Below, piece by piece: positions 32,129 through 42,553 of a stretch of DNA of 64,000 nucleotides (the first letter of the stretch is position 1; each line of letters starts with the position of its first letter). A program made the position numbers and the translations under genes. The DNA is taken from assembly GCA_001910725.1 (NCBI GenBank), contig MJGA01000028.1, positions 248,001 to 312,000 of the forward strand. Reading direction: 5' to 3'. Origin of the DNA: Phanerodontia chrysosporium (lineage: Eukaryota; Basidiomycota; Agaricomycetes; Polyporales; Phanerochaetaceae). Below the pieces are notes generated by a model that made no database searches, was not told the DNA's origin, and saw only the letters and a program-made list of their open reading frames with translations.

Positions 32129-33885
32129 GAGCACAGGCAAGACCCGGAACAAAGTGGGACAGGGGACGCACGCTGACCACGCCTCGCCTGCTCCGAGGAC
32201 GCGATTCACCATAGGGTGGCTCGAACACATCCGAGTCCGCCATCAACAAGGACTGCAAACCTCGATATGAGCCGGCTGAAATGGCCGAGAAGAAGGGGCC
32301 TGCACTTACGAATACTATGTAGGACGGTGTCGAGGTGGTGTGGACCAGGAATGCCCAGGTGCACGCCGCGTGCCAGCCAACTTGCGAGTGCATGGAGCCT
32401 GCCACGCGCCGTCGAAGCGCTGGCACACGCCAGATGGAACAGACATGTGTGCGGAGGCGCGTCGGGGGCCGCGGTACCACGCCAGACGGCCGTTTGGGGA
32501 TGGATTGACGGCGGCAGTGTGGGGCCATACACGCGTTGTCGGGAAATCAGGCTGAGTTGTAGCGTAACGGGGGAAAGCCAGGACTCGGCCGGAGGAGGGA
32601 TATCCGCGATCTGTACAGGCGCTCAGGTTGTGGTTTGCGGGCGCGACTGGCCTGTGTCAACAGAGGCTTGCAGAGGCCCAGCGTCCGCTATGACATTGAG
32701 AGCCGCGATTGGATGCGTGCGTCAGCAGCTATAGCCGCACAAAGGCACGAAGTCGTATACGGACGTGGCCGGCACCTGGGTGCGGTCATCGGGATCGAAG
32801 GTGACGCAGAGGACGGAAGGAATGGCTCCGAGCGGGGTCACAAAGCCGAGTCGGGGATGATAGCGTAGCACATGCTGGCCTGGGTAGGTGACTAACGCAC
32901 AATTGGCGGCAGCTCTCGTAAAGAGAGCAGAGGCAAGCGTACCGAGGTACATGGAGTAGAGGGTTCATGACCTTCATAGCCGACCGACCTCTGTAGCCGT
33001 CGAAGTGATGGCGCTTTGGGGGCGACGCGGTCACCACCCTGGATCTATAGTGGTTTGAGAGCAGCGTGAAGTGCTGCATATGCGCCTTCTGGGAGCCAGC
33101 TCACCCAGTGGCAGTCTACATGACTGCGTTGTGCGGCATCTCGCCAAACGGCTAGTTAGCAGTAGTTACACATGCCACCGCCAGCTTTGCTGACCGGATG
33201 AGCCTTGTTGTACTTGGTGCGTCGCGTGCAGAAAGGAAAAGCGTAGCGTCAGTTCTTCTAGCGGGGGGATGAGCGTGTAGCATATATCGCGTGCATCGCA
33301 TCTGAACGCGTCCTCGTTGTCTACCAGCATGGCGATCAAAGAAAGGGGACAGGGCCTGTCCGTAGGGTTGTCTACGACCACTGTCTTCGGTAATACAGTC
33401 CAGGAGCATGGGTTGCTCGCAGAAAGCGGCGGCGCGAGGAATTCTTTGAAGCAATATTCCTGAGTAGCACCTGTGTTCATTGTCAACATACACATTACCT
33501 TCAACTCATTGCTCAACCGCCATGTTTACCAGCACCCTCGCAAGGTTTATCTCTAGGCAAGCCGGAGTGCCGTTGAGGATGCCGCGCTGAGAGGGTGCGC
33601 TTTGGGGAGCGTGCAGGTTCACCGAGAGTGGTACACTTCCGTGCGCCGTTGCTGAATGTTGGAGCACTCGGAGTCTGCGATCGCCATGAAAACGTGAGGA
33701 GGACAGGTGTGGGTGGCTTACAGACTAGAGAGGGCATCCCAGTGTATTTTGCACGTAAATCGAAGTAACTCGCGAACGTGGCGCAGCAAGCGACGCAATA
33801 AGTGGCAAGCTTGTGGAAGTGAACGGGATTGTTATGTGGTAAGGACGGCCGGTGTGATAACGCTTACCTGGGTAAGTGAACGACA
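32129..33885. other. Region between HET2 and the LINE
   Basis: It contains the HET2 upstream region and the broken HET relic at 33166-33500. Otherwise no gene is seen. A perfect 6-bp inverted repeat with a TG spacer (CTTACC and GGTAAG, 33863-33876) lies 10 bp before the LINE poly(A) end. Confidence 0.45.
33166..33500 (-). pseudogene. HET3 relic: N-terminal fragment of a third HET paralogue
   Basis: One minus-strand frame reads LSLIAMLVDNEDAFRCDARD and then ICYTLIPP, matching HET2 LSLIATLVDDDDVFRCSGRG and KCYTLTPP. The sequence just upstream matches HET2 only in another frame (EQPMLLD against RQPMLLD), so at least one frameshift separates them. Homology fades before the HET core, which is absent. 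This is a truncated, frameshifted copy next to HET2 and on the same strand, evidence of tandem family growth. It lies about 380 bp from the LINE 3' end. Confidence 0.75.
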
Positions 33886-33901
33886 TTTTTTTTTTTTTTT
33901 T
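33886..33901 (-). other. Poly(A) tail marking the LINE 3' end
   Basis: Sixteen T on the plus strand (A16 on the element strand) follow 149 bp of 3' UTR after the ORF2 stop at 34051-34053, as expected for target-primed reverse transcription. The bordering plus-strand sequence is GTGAACGACA. Confidence 0.85.
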
Positions 33902-34050
33902 AATTCTAGTTGTTTAAAGTGCTACCAACGAAGGGTAATGTACACTATGAGGCAAGATCAATGGGGGGAATAGGACCGTCCGCGGGCCCCTGCGGGGTGA
34001 GGCAGACTGGTACACGCCAAGCGCGTCCATAAGCAGGGCTTTCGCCGCCG

Positions 34051-34464
34051 CTAGGCGGGGTCACGCATGGGACTGAGGGCAGGGCCGTAAGGCGCACTGT
34101 CGACGTCAGACTCCGCTTCAGTGTCAGAGTCTAAGTTCAGCACGTCGCACCGTACGCGTCGCGGTGCGGCCTGGGCTACCTCCGGAAGCGGGGCGTCCCC
34201 ACTGCCCGGAGCGGGTGGGACGATGCCAGCAGCTCGGAAGACCTGGTGCATCCAGTCAGGGAACGCGGGCATCACCGCGTCGGTCCCGTAGAGGAGCGCA
34301 TATTCACGGGCGACCTGCCGCAAGGGGTGGCGATGGGCAGCAATCCAGTCGCCAAACGCAATGTCGGAGCGAGCGCGCTTCCAGACACGATACCAGCGCT
34401 GGCGCGCGGTCGTCATCTGGACGAAGAACAAATACGTGGGGTTCTGCCAGTGAGCGGCCCCCGC
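34051..34464 (-). pseudogene. LINE ORF2, C-terminal piece (separated by E2)
   Basis: This is the last 136 or so codons of the LINE ORF2, cut from the rest by E2. The frame continues from VVIPARVA on the far side of E2 into GAAHWQNPTYLFFVQMTT here and ends in SPMRDPA at the stop. Without E2 and one 4-bp duplicate the ORF is 5010 nt, exactly divisible by three. The piece holds Trp/Arg-rich sequence and an acidic tail; no known domain. Confidence 0.88.
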
Positions 34465-35471
34465 TGTAACGACGCTTCTTTTGCGGTGATTAGGAAGTGT
34501 TGAGGTTGGGTGGTTAGGCCGTGGTCAACGTTCTTGCTAAACCGCCTGGATTCTCGGATCGCGACTTTGGATCGGAGGGTCTCCAGTCGTTCGTTGGGGG
34601 TTGTAGGGTAGTGTGTGGGAGTGACAAGGCTTATCCTCAGAGTCTTGAGAATATGCAGGATGTTGGGATGGGGGGAAATAACTCAAGCAATAGCCTCGAT
34701 GCTTATTGCTCTGTAGTTATTATGGCTTTGACTTCCAGTTGAAGTCCTTGAACTCTTCTCCAGGTATGGTCCTTCTGGGTACTCAAATAACTCTTGTCAG
34801 TAGGCTTTCTGCGCCTCTGATACGTACTTCTGAATACTGAGCAACGGGTTTGCTCAGGAAGCCAATCCCAGCTCTGACACTTTGAGAGCTCTGCTTTGGG
34901 GGAAATTTGGATTGGTATTAAGTGGGCTACCTACGGCTGTATATATACTGCTGTAGGTATATTTGAAATTCCCTTATGGGGTACATGATCATGCAACCTG
35001 ATTGGTTGAGCTCCCATGCTCTTCCAATTTGTCGCAGAGAAAAGTAGTTCCATAATCAATCAGCTAATGATCTGTCGTGCTGATTGAGCCTTTAGTCATC
35101 CCATACCCTAATTTCCTTCTTTTCTGACTCATACTGCTTGGCGATGAGTCGCTTTTCAGCTTCTGAGGTGCACCCTTGATTCTCTGATCGCGTGTCAGGG
35201 GGCTGTGCGATCGAGGCTTGAGTATTCGATTGCTTGATCGTGATCAGTGACCTTGTGATCGAGACTAGTGCAGTTGATCATGCTTGATCATTTGGGGTGA
35301 TCAGGGGGGGTGTTTGTGCAGTGATTCCAGTGCCTTGGTGCCTGTATAATCCCATAGAAAGTCTTCCCTTTCTGTCTTGGCTGGAATATACTAAGTAGGC
35401 ACTTGCGGGTAGGCTGTACCCTTTCAGCATTTTCCTTATGTTCTTGTGTCAAACAAGTTTGACGCAGGACA
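34465..35471 (-). repeat. E2 3' LTR
   Basis: In element orientation it starts TGTCCTGC and ends CGTTACA. By eye it differs from the other LTR at about 8 bases (7 transitions) and 2 single-base indels in G runs. It carries TATATATA flanked by TACCTAC/GTAGGTA, a perfect 7-bp hairpin near its 5' terminus (plus-strand 35448-35463) and a dense GATC cluster. Confidence 0.92.
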
Positions 35472-35487
35472 TCCGGGGGTCGCTTGA
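35472..35487 (-). promoter_or_regulatory. 3' priming motif of E2
   Basis: On the element strand TCAAGCGACCCCCGGA ends where the 3' LTR begins, identical to E1. It follows the Pol stop (35502-35504) by only 14 bp. Confidence 0.65.
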
Positions 35488-35501
35488 AATTGCAACTGTC
35501 C

Positions 35502-38500
35502 TCAGTTGCTCTCGGAATCTTCCTCCAGATCCTCAGAACTTGAGTCCTCTTCTTCTTCCTCGTCTGTTCTTTCTTCTTCGTCTGCTCTTCGTTCCAGCTC
35601 CTCCAATGAAGGTACCAGGTCGATCTTGCTAAGGTCGGCAGCCAGTTTCTTCAGCTCCTTCTTGTCTCCTCGAGCAACATAAGGAATGAGCCGGAAGGCT
35701 GCTATTCCTGTCCTCCAATGTGCTCCATCCAATTCCTTGATGATGTAGGATCCGCCGGCGGTTCGTCGTACAATTTCGTAGGGCCCAAAGTATCGGCTTT
35801 TCGATTTCTTGTCCAGCGATTTTTCGATGGCAGTGTTCCTGATCAATACTTGAGTCCCTGGGGCTAAAGACTCGTTGATCATGCGGGCTCGATATCGCTC
35901 TTCGAATTGTGTCTTTGACTTGAGACGCAAGGCCTTCATTGTTCGCGCTGCCTTGGCTATGTCTTCGGGTCGCTTTTGAAGTTGCCGAATTCGTAAGGCC
36001 AGTAGGTCGCTGGTTTCCATGTTGCGGGTGAAGCCATCCACCATGAATGAGGCTTCCACCAAATCGAAGGGTAGGACTGGATGTGTGCCGTGCAACAGAT
36101 AGTATGGGGAATATCCTGTCTGTTGGCGGACGGTGACTCGGTCGGCAAAGAAAGCGTGACTGACATAGTCAGGCCATTCCTTGATCCTTCCTTCGCATGA
36201 CTTGAGTATTGCTTCACGGATGATGAAGTGTCCTCGTTCGACCACTCCATTGGCTTTGGAATTGTAGGCCGAGATCTTGATGTGTGGCAGGTGATAGCGA
36301 TCCATAAGTAGGCTGTATGCACCCATGAATTCTGGTCCATTGTCTGTAACGACCCATCCAACGGCGCCGTATCGACACAGGATTTGTTCCCAGAAAAACT
36401 TGGAGACTGCTTCAGCTTTCTTGTTTCGCAGGGGGCGCCCTTCGGATACGCCTGAAAGGTCATCCTTGCCGGCAATGATGCAGACATAGGCTTGGGCCTT
36501 GGGCATGTGCATGATGTCGAGGTATATTTTGACAAAGAGAGTGGCTGGGGTCGATACCATGATTGGTACTTCTGCCTTGCGCAGGGCTCGGATTTGGCAT
36601 TGATGGCAGGACCGTACATGGTGGCGTACATCGTTCCATAGTCCTGGCCAATAGAAGCGTTGTTTTACAGTTTGAAACGTGGCTAGCTCGCCTCGGTGCC
36701 CAAGTTGCTCATGGGCTGCTTCCAGAATGGCTTTGCGCTTCTCCTTTCTGAAGATGCACTTGGTGGGTATCCCGTGAGGGTTTCTTCGGTACATGGCGGG
36801 TCCTTTTACGAAGTACTTCAGGGATTTCTTGATAAACCGGTTTTTCTCTTGTGTAGAGTCAAACGACGGTGTCTGAAGTGTTCGCAGGAAGTCGTAGATG
36901 TCCACTAATGTCTGTTCTGGCTTGGGGAGAACAGAAGCATATATGCGGAGTTGCTTCACGTCTTCTGGCTCGGTTTGGACATGATACAGGTCCCATTCGC
37001 CTTGTTGCCAGGAGGATAACTGATGGGTGGCTGTTGCATGGGCGAACAGTGCGATGTCGTCCAGCCAACTGTCGTCTTCTTCTTCCATGCTTTCTCCTTC
37101 TGCTCGCTCCTTTCGTGACAAAGCATCTGGTCCTCGGTGTTTGGCTGCTGGCACATGTACCAGCTCGAAATCAAACAGGAGAATTCCTTGTATCCAGCGG
37201 TTTATGGCTGCGTTCGGTTGAAGGTCGGGGTCGTTGAGCATGCCTTTGATGTACTTGGCATCTACTTCAACTATAAGCTTTTTGACGCCTATGAGGTGTA
37301 TTCTCCAAGCACGCAATGCCCGGAATAGACCATATAGTTCTAGCTTTGGTTGCGAGTAGCGTGCTTCGCGTTCATTCATTGGAATTGAGCCGTAGCGTGC
37401 TGGTCTTCTTCGCCCTTCTTCATCGATTTGCGATAGGATAAATCCGACTGCTATGTAGCTGGAGTCTACAGCGAGAATAACTGGTCTGTCGGATTTATGG
37501 TCGATTTGTCGCAGTGCTGGGGCGGATGTGATGGCCTTCTTCAAGGTGCAAAACGCTTCTTCTCGGCGGGCATCCCAGATAAACTCGTTTCCTCTCCGGA
37601 TAAGCTCAGTAAGCGGTCGTGCTTTGACTGAGTAGTTCTCAATCCATATTCTGACAGTGCCGCATAGTCCTAGGAATGCTCGTACATCCTTGACTGTTTT
37701 GAGCGGAGGCCAGCTGAGAACCTTCTCCACCTTCTGCGTATCGGGTAGTCGTCCTTCTGGCGTACACTTCTGTCCTACTATAAGGACTTCTGGTCTGGCC
37801 AGTTGTACTTTGGCTGGGGAAAATGTTCCTCCTGCATGTCCAACTCGGTGGATTATTCGATGTACGTCGTTGGCGTGTTCCCAAATGAATCGCCGAATGC
37901 CTGGGTTTGCGGGCAGAACTTCAGGTCGTCCATTCTGATCTGTATACTGTGATGCTGGGCCTTTGATAGGTAGGTCGTCGATAAATATGTTGGCCTTGTG
38001 TGGGATTTCATGTTGTAGAATGAAGGACATGCAGGCCTGAAACTCAGCAGGGGAGTTCGTAAAGCCTGTGGGTAGTGATGTGATTCGTAACAGCCCAAGA
38101 GGTGTCATGAAGGCTGTTAAATCACGGCTGCGGGGGTGTACTTTGCGAGCATCGAATCCCCAATAGAGGTCGAATACAGTGTAACACTGATGTCCAGCAA
38201 AGGGTTCCACAAAACTGTCCAGGTTCGGGGGTAGTCCAGCGTCCTGTATGGTAACTTTGTTGAGGGGCTGCAAGTCATGTACGATGCGCAGCTTGCCGTT
38301 CTTTTTGCGTACACAGAACCATCTTGAGCGATAAGATGATTGGCTTGATTCGTATACTCCTGCCTCCATCTTTTCCCTTAGTAGTTGTACAACCTGGTCT
38401 AATATTCCTTGTGGTATAGGAATATTAGGGAATGCCCAAGGTATGTGCGGAACTACTGAAATAATGTATGGCGTGAAGTAGTCTTCTCGAAATGATCCTC

Positions 38501-38900
38501 TTTCGTGGTCTTCCCAAACAAAGTGATCCTGATGGGTTTGGAGGATATGCTTGAATAGCTTTTCCTCTTCTGGCCATAGGAATCCGTCTTCGTTTATCTT
38601 CATTTCCTTCATTCGTTCGGCTGTGAGTCTGCCTCCGTTTGGGGTGAATTGTGGTGGGTGTGTAGGTAATTCTGGCAGGGAATCGAGGGGTTCTTCAGGG
38701 AAGTGTCTTTCAACCCTGGCGTCCTCGGGGAATACAGCAGGTACAGGCTTGACTTTGCGGTCTACCCGTTTGTAGGCCGCAAACACTTCTGGTAGATGCA
38801 TTGGCTTGCAGGCAGCGAAGAGTTCTTCCCCGTCCATACAAATAATGTCATCGTCATCATCCAGAGTGGCTAAGAAATCCTCCATGGCTACTGTATACAA
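35502..38900 (-). CDS. E2 Pol: reverse transcriptase-RNase H-integrase
   Basis: Homologue of E1 Pol, with 1127 residues from the conserved ATG at 38885. It has the same RT signature, IFIDDLPIKG (plus strand about 37966-37995), RNase H (LAVDSSY, LELYGLFRALRAW, EVDAKYIKG), an integrase finger (HEQLGHRGE...CHQC), a catalytic core with VTDNGPEF and GVVERGH, and a YFGPYEIVRR module. The C-terminus is acidic. The conserved upstream part (KGLYVTVLEEEDAES) lies in another frame. The switch near 38900-38906 looks like a one-base loss, since E1 is continuous there and no slippery sequence is visible. Confidence 0.88.
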   Translation of the reverse strand: MYTVAMEDFLATLDDDDDIICMDGEELFAACKPMHLPEVFAAYKRVDRKVKPVPAVFPEDARVERHFPEEPLDSLPELPTHPPQFTPNGGRLTAERMKEMKINEDGFLWPEEEKLFKHILQTHQDHFVWEDHERGSFREDYFTPYIISVVPHIPWAFPNIPIPQGILDQVVQLLREKMEAGVYESSQSSYRSRWFCVRKKNGKLRIVHDLQPLNKVTIQDAGLPPNLDSFVEPFAGHQCYTVFDLYWGFDARKVHPRSRDLTAFMTPLGLLRITSLPTGFTNSPAEFQACMSFILQHEIPHKANIFIDDLPIKGPASQYTDQNGRPEVLPANPGIRRFIWEHANDVHRIIHRVGHAGGTFSPAKVQLARPEVLIVGQKCTPEGRLPDTQKVEKVLSWPPLKTVKDVRAFLGLCGTVRIWIENYSVKARPLTELIRRGNEFIWDARREEAFCTLKKAITSAPALRQIDHKSDRPVILAVDSSYIAVGFILSQIDEEGRRRPARYGSIPMNEREARYSQPKLELYGLFRALRAWRIHLIGVKKLIVEVDAKYIKGMLNDPDLQPNAAINRWIQGILLFDFELVHVPAAKHRGPDALSRKERAEGESMEEEDDSWLDDIALFAHATATHQLSSWQQGEWDLYHVQTEPEDVKQLRIYASVLPKPEQTLVDIYDFLRTLQTPSFDSTQEKNRFIKKSLKYFVKGPAMYRRNPHGIPTKCIFRKEKRKAILEAAHEQLGHRGELATFQTVKQRFYWPGLWNDVRHHVRSCHQCQIRALRKAEVPIMVSTPATLFVKIYLDIMHMPKAQAYVCIIAGKDDLSGVSEGRPLRNKKAEAVSKFFWEQILCRYGAVGWVVTDNGPEFMGAYSLLMDRYHLPHIKISAYNSKANGVVERGHFIIREAILKSCEGRIKEWPDYVSHAFFADRVTVRQQTGYSPYYLLHGTHPVLPFDLVEASFMVDGFTRNMETSDLLALRIRQLQKRPEDIAKAARTMKALRLKSKTQFEERYRARMINESLAPGTQVLIRNTAIEKSLDKKSKSRYFGPYEIVRRTAGGSYIIKELDGAHWRTGIAAFRLIPYVARGDKKELKKLAADLSKIDLVPSLEELERRADEEERTDEEEEEDSSSEDLEEDSESN

Positions 38901-39218
38901 CAGTGGAGCGTTGGAGACTCAGCGTCTTCCTCCTCCAGGACTGTAACATATAATCCTTTCCATTTCTCCTTGTTGACTACATCTCTTGACCCGCCCAAGG
39001 GCTTGGGGTCAGATATGCATTTAATGTCTTCTTCATTTCCCAACATCTCCTTAGGTCTCCTGGGGTCTTCTGGTGCCTGGGTTGCCAAGGCTGTGTGATA
39101 GTACCCTTGTGTTCGAGTTCGGGTATTGCTGGAATATTCTTGTGATTTTTCCGATTTTATAGGCAGATGTGCAGCAGGTAACTTGTCTGCGGCTGATCTG
39201 GCGCCAAAGGTCTGGGTT

Positions 39219-39235
39219 GCAGGTTCGAATCCTGC
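39219..39235 (+). other. tRNA-like T-arm, antisense to E2
   Basis: GCAGG-TTCGAAT-CCTGC is a perfect 5-bp T-stem with a canonical 7-base loop. GATCT and AGGTC upstream can pair as an anticodon stem around an 8-base loop. The acceptor stem does not pair well, so this is probably a tRNA-derived fossil and not a gene. A second, weaker T-arm-like stretch lies at 39356-39375. Confidence 0.4.
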
Positions 39236-39428
39236 TCGTGCTTCTGGATTTTCTTGCACTGAGCCTCGTAGCAATCCTTGTGGCATGCCCGAGGGTTGGC
39301 CGAGGTCAGGTGCTGATTTGTGGCGCGCGCATTTCTCGCGGGCGCTCGCCGAGTGCAAGGGTTCGATTCTCGTGGGTGCCGTTTGCTGAATATTCAAGAC
39401 AGAGGCAAAGCCGAGGCGCTTAGCTGAC

Positions 39429-39443
39429 CCGGGGGTCGCTTGA
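39429..39443 (-). promoter_or_regulatory. Internal copy of the 3' priming motif in E2
   Basis: On the element strand TCAAGCGACCCCCGG matches the motif at the 3' LTR over 15 bases; the next base differs (G for A). It occupies the same place, between ORF2 and Pol, as the internal copy in E1. Confidence 0.6.
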
Positions 39444-40048
39444 GCACCGAAGTCTCGTCTCGTTGCGAAATCTCGAATATCCGGCTCGCGTGCCGGTTTC
39501 GGAGGCTCCGTATTTTTCTGTAGTTTAATATACAAGGGGTAAGTCCATTTTTCGAGTCCATAGGTCAAGATAATACTACAAGGAAAATAAACCAATTTTT
39601 CGAGAGTTTTGTAAGCTAAGAAGAATTCGTCCGGGTCAAAGGTCCATATGAGCGTCGCGCTCCTACTGATACAAGTACATACGAAAAGAAAAGAGTACCG
39701 GGAGATATGTTTTTGTTGCCGCCACGCGCCCTGACGCTCGTCATGGTGCTTTCGCACTCAGGAGCCGGTGGCAGCGCGGCGGCGTTTCTTGTGCAGAGGC
39801 TCGCGAGCATGCGGGCGACGTAGCTACGCCCGAGCTGGCCGGTGCCTGCGCTTGTACATAATAAAAACCCTAGTCCTAAAATGCCCAGTCGCAGTCCAAT
39901 GTCTGTGCCAGTCCAGAGTTCGTACAAAACGAAGCTAAAATAAAGAAAAACATATCTGTAGCGCATTGCGTTCGCGCCGAAGTTCGTGGTCGAGGTTGTC
40001 CGTGTGCCGTAGTTATTTCCGTGGTGCGCCTTCATGCGCGTATCTTCT

Positions 40049-42553
40049 TCAATGCGCTTCGCCATAGTCGTCAAAGGGGAGGGGCGTGCTTGTGTGATTT
40101 CCTATATGATAGAGGGTGACCGGGGTGATGTAGCTGGGAGTGCCGATATAGCCTGCGAGGCGGTCGGCTCGTACTTGATCTTCGTCCGGTTCGCCCAGTC
40201 CGTAAGCGAGTATCGCGTCGCATTCGTGAACGTAGTCGGCGGCATGGGGAATGTCTAGGAGGCCAGCCCAGCGGTGGCGGCACTGGCGAATGGCGAGCTG
40301 CTCGCACGCGTAGAGATACGGGGTGCCGAATTCTTCGGTGTAGGGCAGCAGGCACTCCAGGTCGCGGGTCGTCGGCTCCTCGAGGGTCCACTTCTCGGCC
40401 AAGTACGTGGTAGGTCGTAGGCTTGCGTTTCGTGTAGGACGGCCTGCGCGCGGCCAAGGAGGTGGCAGCGGGTCGCAGTCATCGCTACGATCTTCGTGGT
40501 TGTGGTAGCAGGGCGTTCAGCACGGCGCCGAGGGTCGAGATGCGGGGGGATGATCTCGCCGTACGTCCTGAGGCGGACGTAGCGCATGTGGATGGTGCCG
40601 TGTTCGTCTCGGGCGAGCGAATATTGATACATGAAGCTGATGTGGGGCGGCCTGATATGCGGGCCTGCGTTTTCGTAGAGGTGTTGGACGGGCGAGGGGG
40701 TATGATGTTGCGGCGTCGTTTGCCTGGTTTCCTCGGAGGCAGCGCGGCTGAACGTAGAGCTGGCGTCACTCACCGAGCCCTCGGTCATATCCCAATCCTC
40801 CTCTCTATCCCGTCTCTCGTCCTTCTGCCTCCAGTCCTCGCGTACTTCCCCTTCCTCAGCCTCGCTCATCTCGCTCCAGCTCTCGCTGCGAGCTGGATGG
40901 ACGAGGTTGGGTAAGTGCGGGCGTACAATGCGTGGTTGCTGGTACTCACCGCCTTCAGCGTGGCCTGGGGTGCGTATCTCGTCGTCCGAGCCCATAGTCG
41001 ACCTCGTGGACACACTCTGGGTGTCGTCCATGTCGCTGTCAGGCTCGGCGGCGTCGGCGGCGGCATCGTCAGCGCGGTTGTGCTGCTGCAACGTCCTGCC
41101 TACGCTGGCACCAAAGGTGGGGCTGTAAGGCGGGGGGCTGAGTTCGTGATCATGATGAGCAGCTTCGGCAGCGTTGCCAGCAGGGGGGATTTCGTGTACG
41201 CGGTGGTAATCGTCGCGGTGCGGAAGGTTGTCGGCGTCCGCGCCGTAAAGTCCGGATGCCTGGCTCGCGTGGCCATCACGGGCATCACCATTGATGCGCC
41301 ACCAGGTCGCCGGCTCCCAACTTCGGTAGTCGTTGGTCCAGAAATCCTCTTCCTCTTCGTGTCGGGGCACCCAGCTCTGGCATACACCGAGGAAACATCG
41401 GCTTTCGAGTACACGAAAGCGCGATGAGTCCAGGATGCCGCAAGCGGTGTCGCGGACGTGCTCGGTGCGTACTCGATAGATCTTCCAGGCGGTCGCGCCG
41501 GTCTGGTCGGCCTGTGCGCTGAGCTCGAGCACGGGCGTGGTGCGGATTCTTCTCCCTTCGCGCTGACCTGCTTCTTCCTCAGGTCCAGCGGGTCTCTCCT
41601 GCGGTCCAGGTACGTGCATCATCCATGACTCTGGCCTCTGTCCGGCTAATCCTAGTCTGAAGGTCCATTTGCCGGCCTCCTCGAAGGTCTGGCAAGCGGT
41701 CGGCCAGCTTTCGAGGCCGTCGAGTCGGTGTCCACCTTCGAAGCCCATCACCTCGCGGTAGAAGAGCCTGGCGTTGTGGCGATCGAGGCTTTCGCGGATT
41801 GCTTCAGGTAGGTACCCCTGGCTGCGACAAGGTGAGTAGCACGCGCGGCAGCGGCGTGTCTGTCAGCAGCCAGACGTCGTTCCTTTCAAGGAACTGTGGG
41901 TTGGGACAGCCGTTATAGGCTTCGATAATCGCGTGGCCTTCGAAGCGCAGCGGTGCGCAGTCGAGGCCGTTCGGGTGGATCTCGTAGAAGGTGCGTGCCG
42001 TGTAAGAAGTGATATGGGTCGGGTTGTCTCGCTGATAATCGATCGGTTGTAGCATATCTACGTCTTCGCCGTCGGGCGCGTCGATCCGCTCGGGTTTCTC
42101 GAGTGGCCAGAACACCAGGGGCCATCGGCTGTGGCCGATGGAGGTCGCCTGGGGTTTGTCGACTTGCCCCAGCACCGAGTCGAGGTCATGGCAGGTCATG
42201 TACGTCTCGAGGACGCTGCCATCGACTTCAGGGATCATGCCCTCGACTCCCCTAGGTAACTGGTGAGTAAACTTTAAGGTGATGTGATCGTACACTCGGT
42301 CATGCTGATCCATTTCTTCGTGCAGCTCCTTCGTTCCCCTTGAGACCTCGGCGTCAGGGTCCATGAGGCGGACGTTTCCCTCAATCTTGAGGCGGCATGC
42401 GAGCTCTACAAGCGTGCGCAGCCTGGGGAAACGGCGCAGGTCGACGCAGGCGAAGGGGACGGTGGCCATGTCCGCAAGCACAGGAGGGCAGGGGGGACGA
42501 GTCTCCCTTCTGCTTCGGCAGGGCCTCCTTAAATGCTTGCTGGGCCGAGTCAT
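40049..42553 (-). pseudogene. E2 ORF2 homologue, two frameshifts
   Basis: Homologue of E1 ORF2 plus ORF3a in one protein. The first frame (from 42553) has QATS, LVFWPLEKPERID and LLTLSQPG, then shifts at a four-C run (41815-41818 plus strand) where E1 has one base fewer. The second frame (GFEGGHRLDGLE onward) carries the acidic EMSEAEEGEVREDW block and ends in QAYDLPRTW, where a base seems lost near 40405-40411. The third frame has RDLECLLPYTEEFGTPYLY and ends in a stop at 40049. Repaired, it would be one protein of roughly 830 residues with no domain I recognise. Its preservation in two diverged elements argues for a past role in the element life cycle. Confidence 0.7.

Larger units (their letters stand above)
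38901..40048 (-). other. E2 spacer between ORF2 protein and Pol
   Basis: About 1.1 kb. Its Pol-proximal end (to about 38960) encodes the start of the conserved Pol N-terminus in a shifted frame. The rest has no convincing protein. A hydrophobic reading (YVFLYFSFVLYEL, LGILGLGFLL) just after the ORF2 stop is T-rich and may be chance or intron-like. It holds an internal copy of the 3' motif at 39429-39443 and two tRNA-like T-arms at 39219-39235 and 39356-39375. Confidence 0.55.

Noticed and set aside
32722..32952. 76-codon minus-strand frame as an additional HET exon
   Set aside because: No alignment to HET1 or HET2 and no matching splice signals found.
39126..39389. Functional tRNA genes inside E2
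   Set aside because: The T-arm is good, but acceptor and D-arm do not pair and no standard cloverleaf forms.
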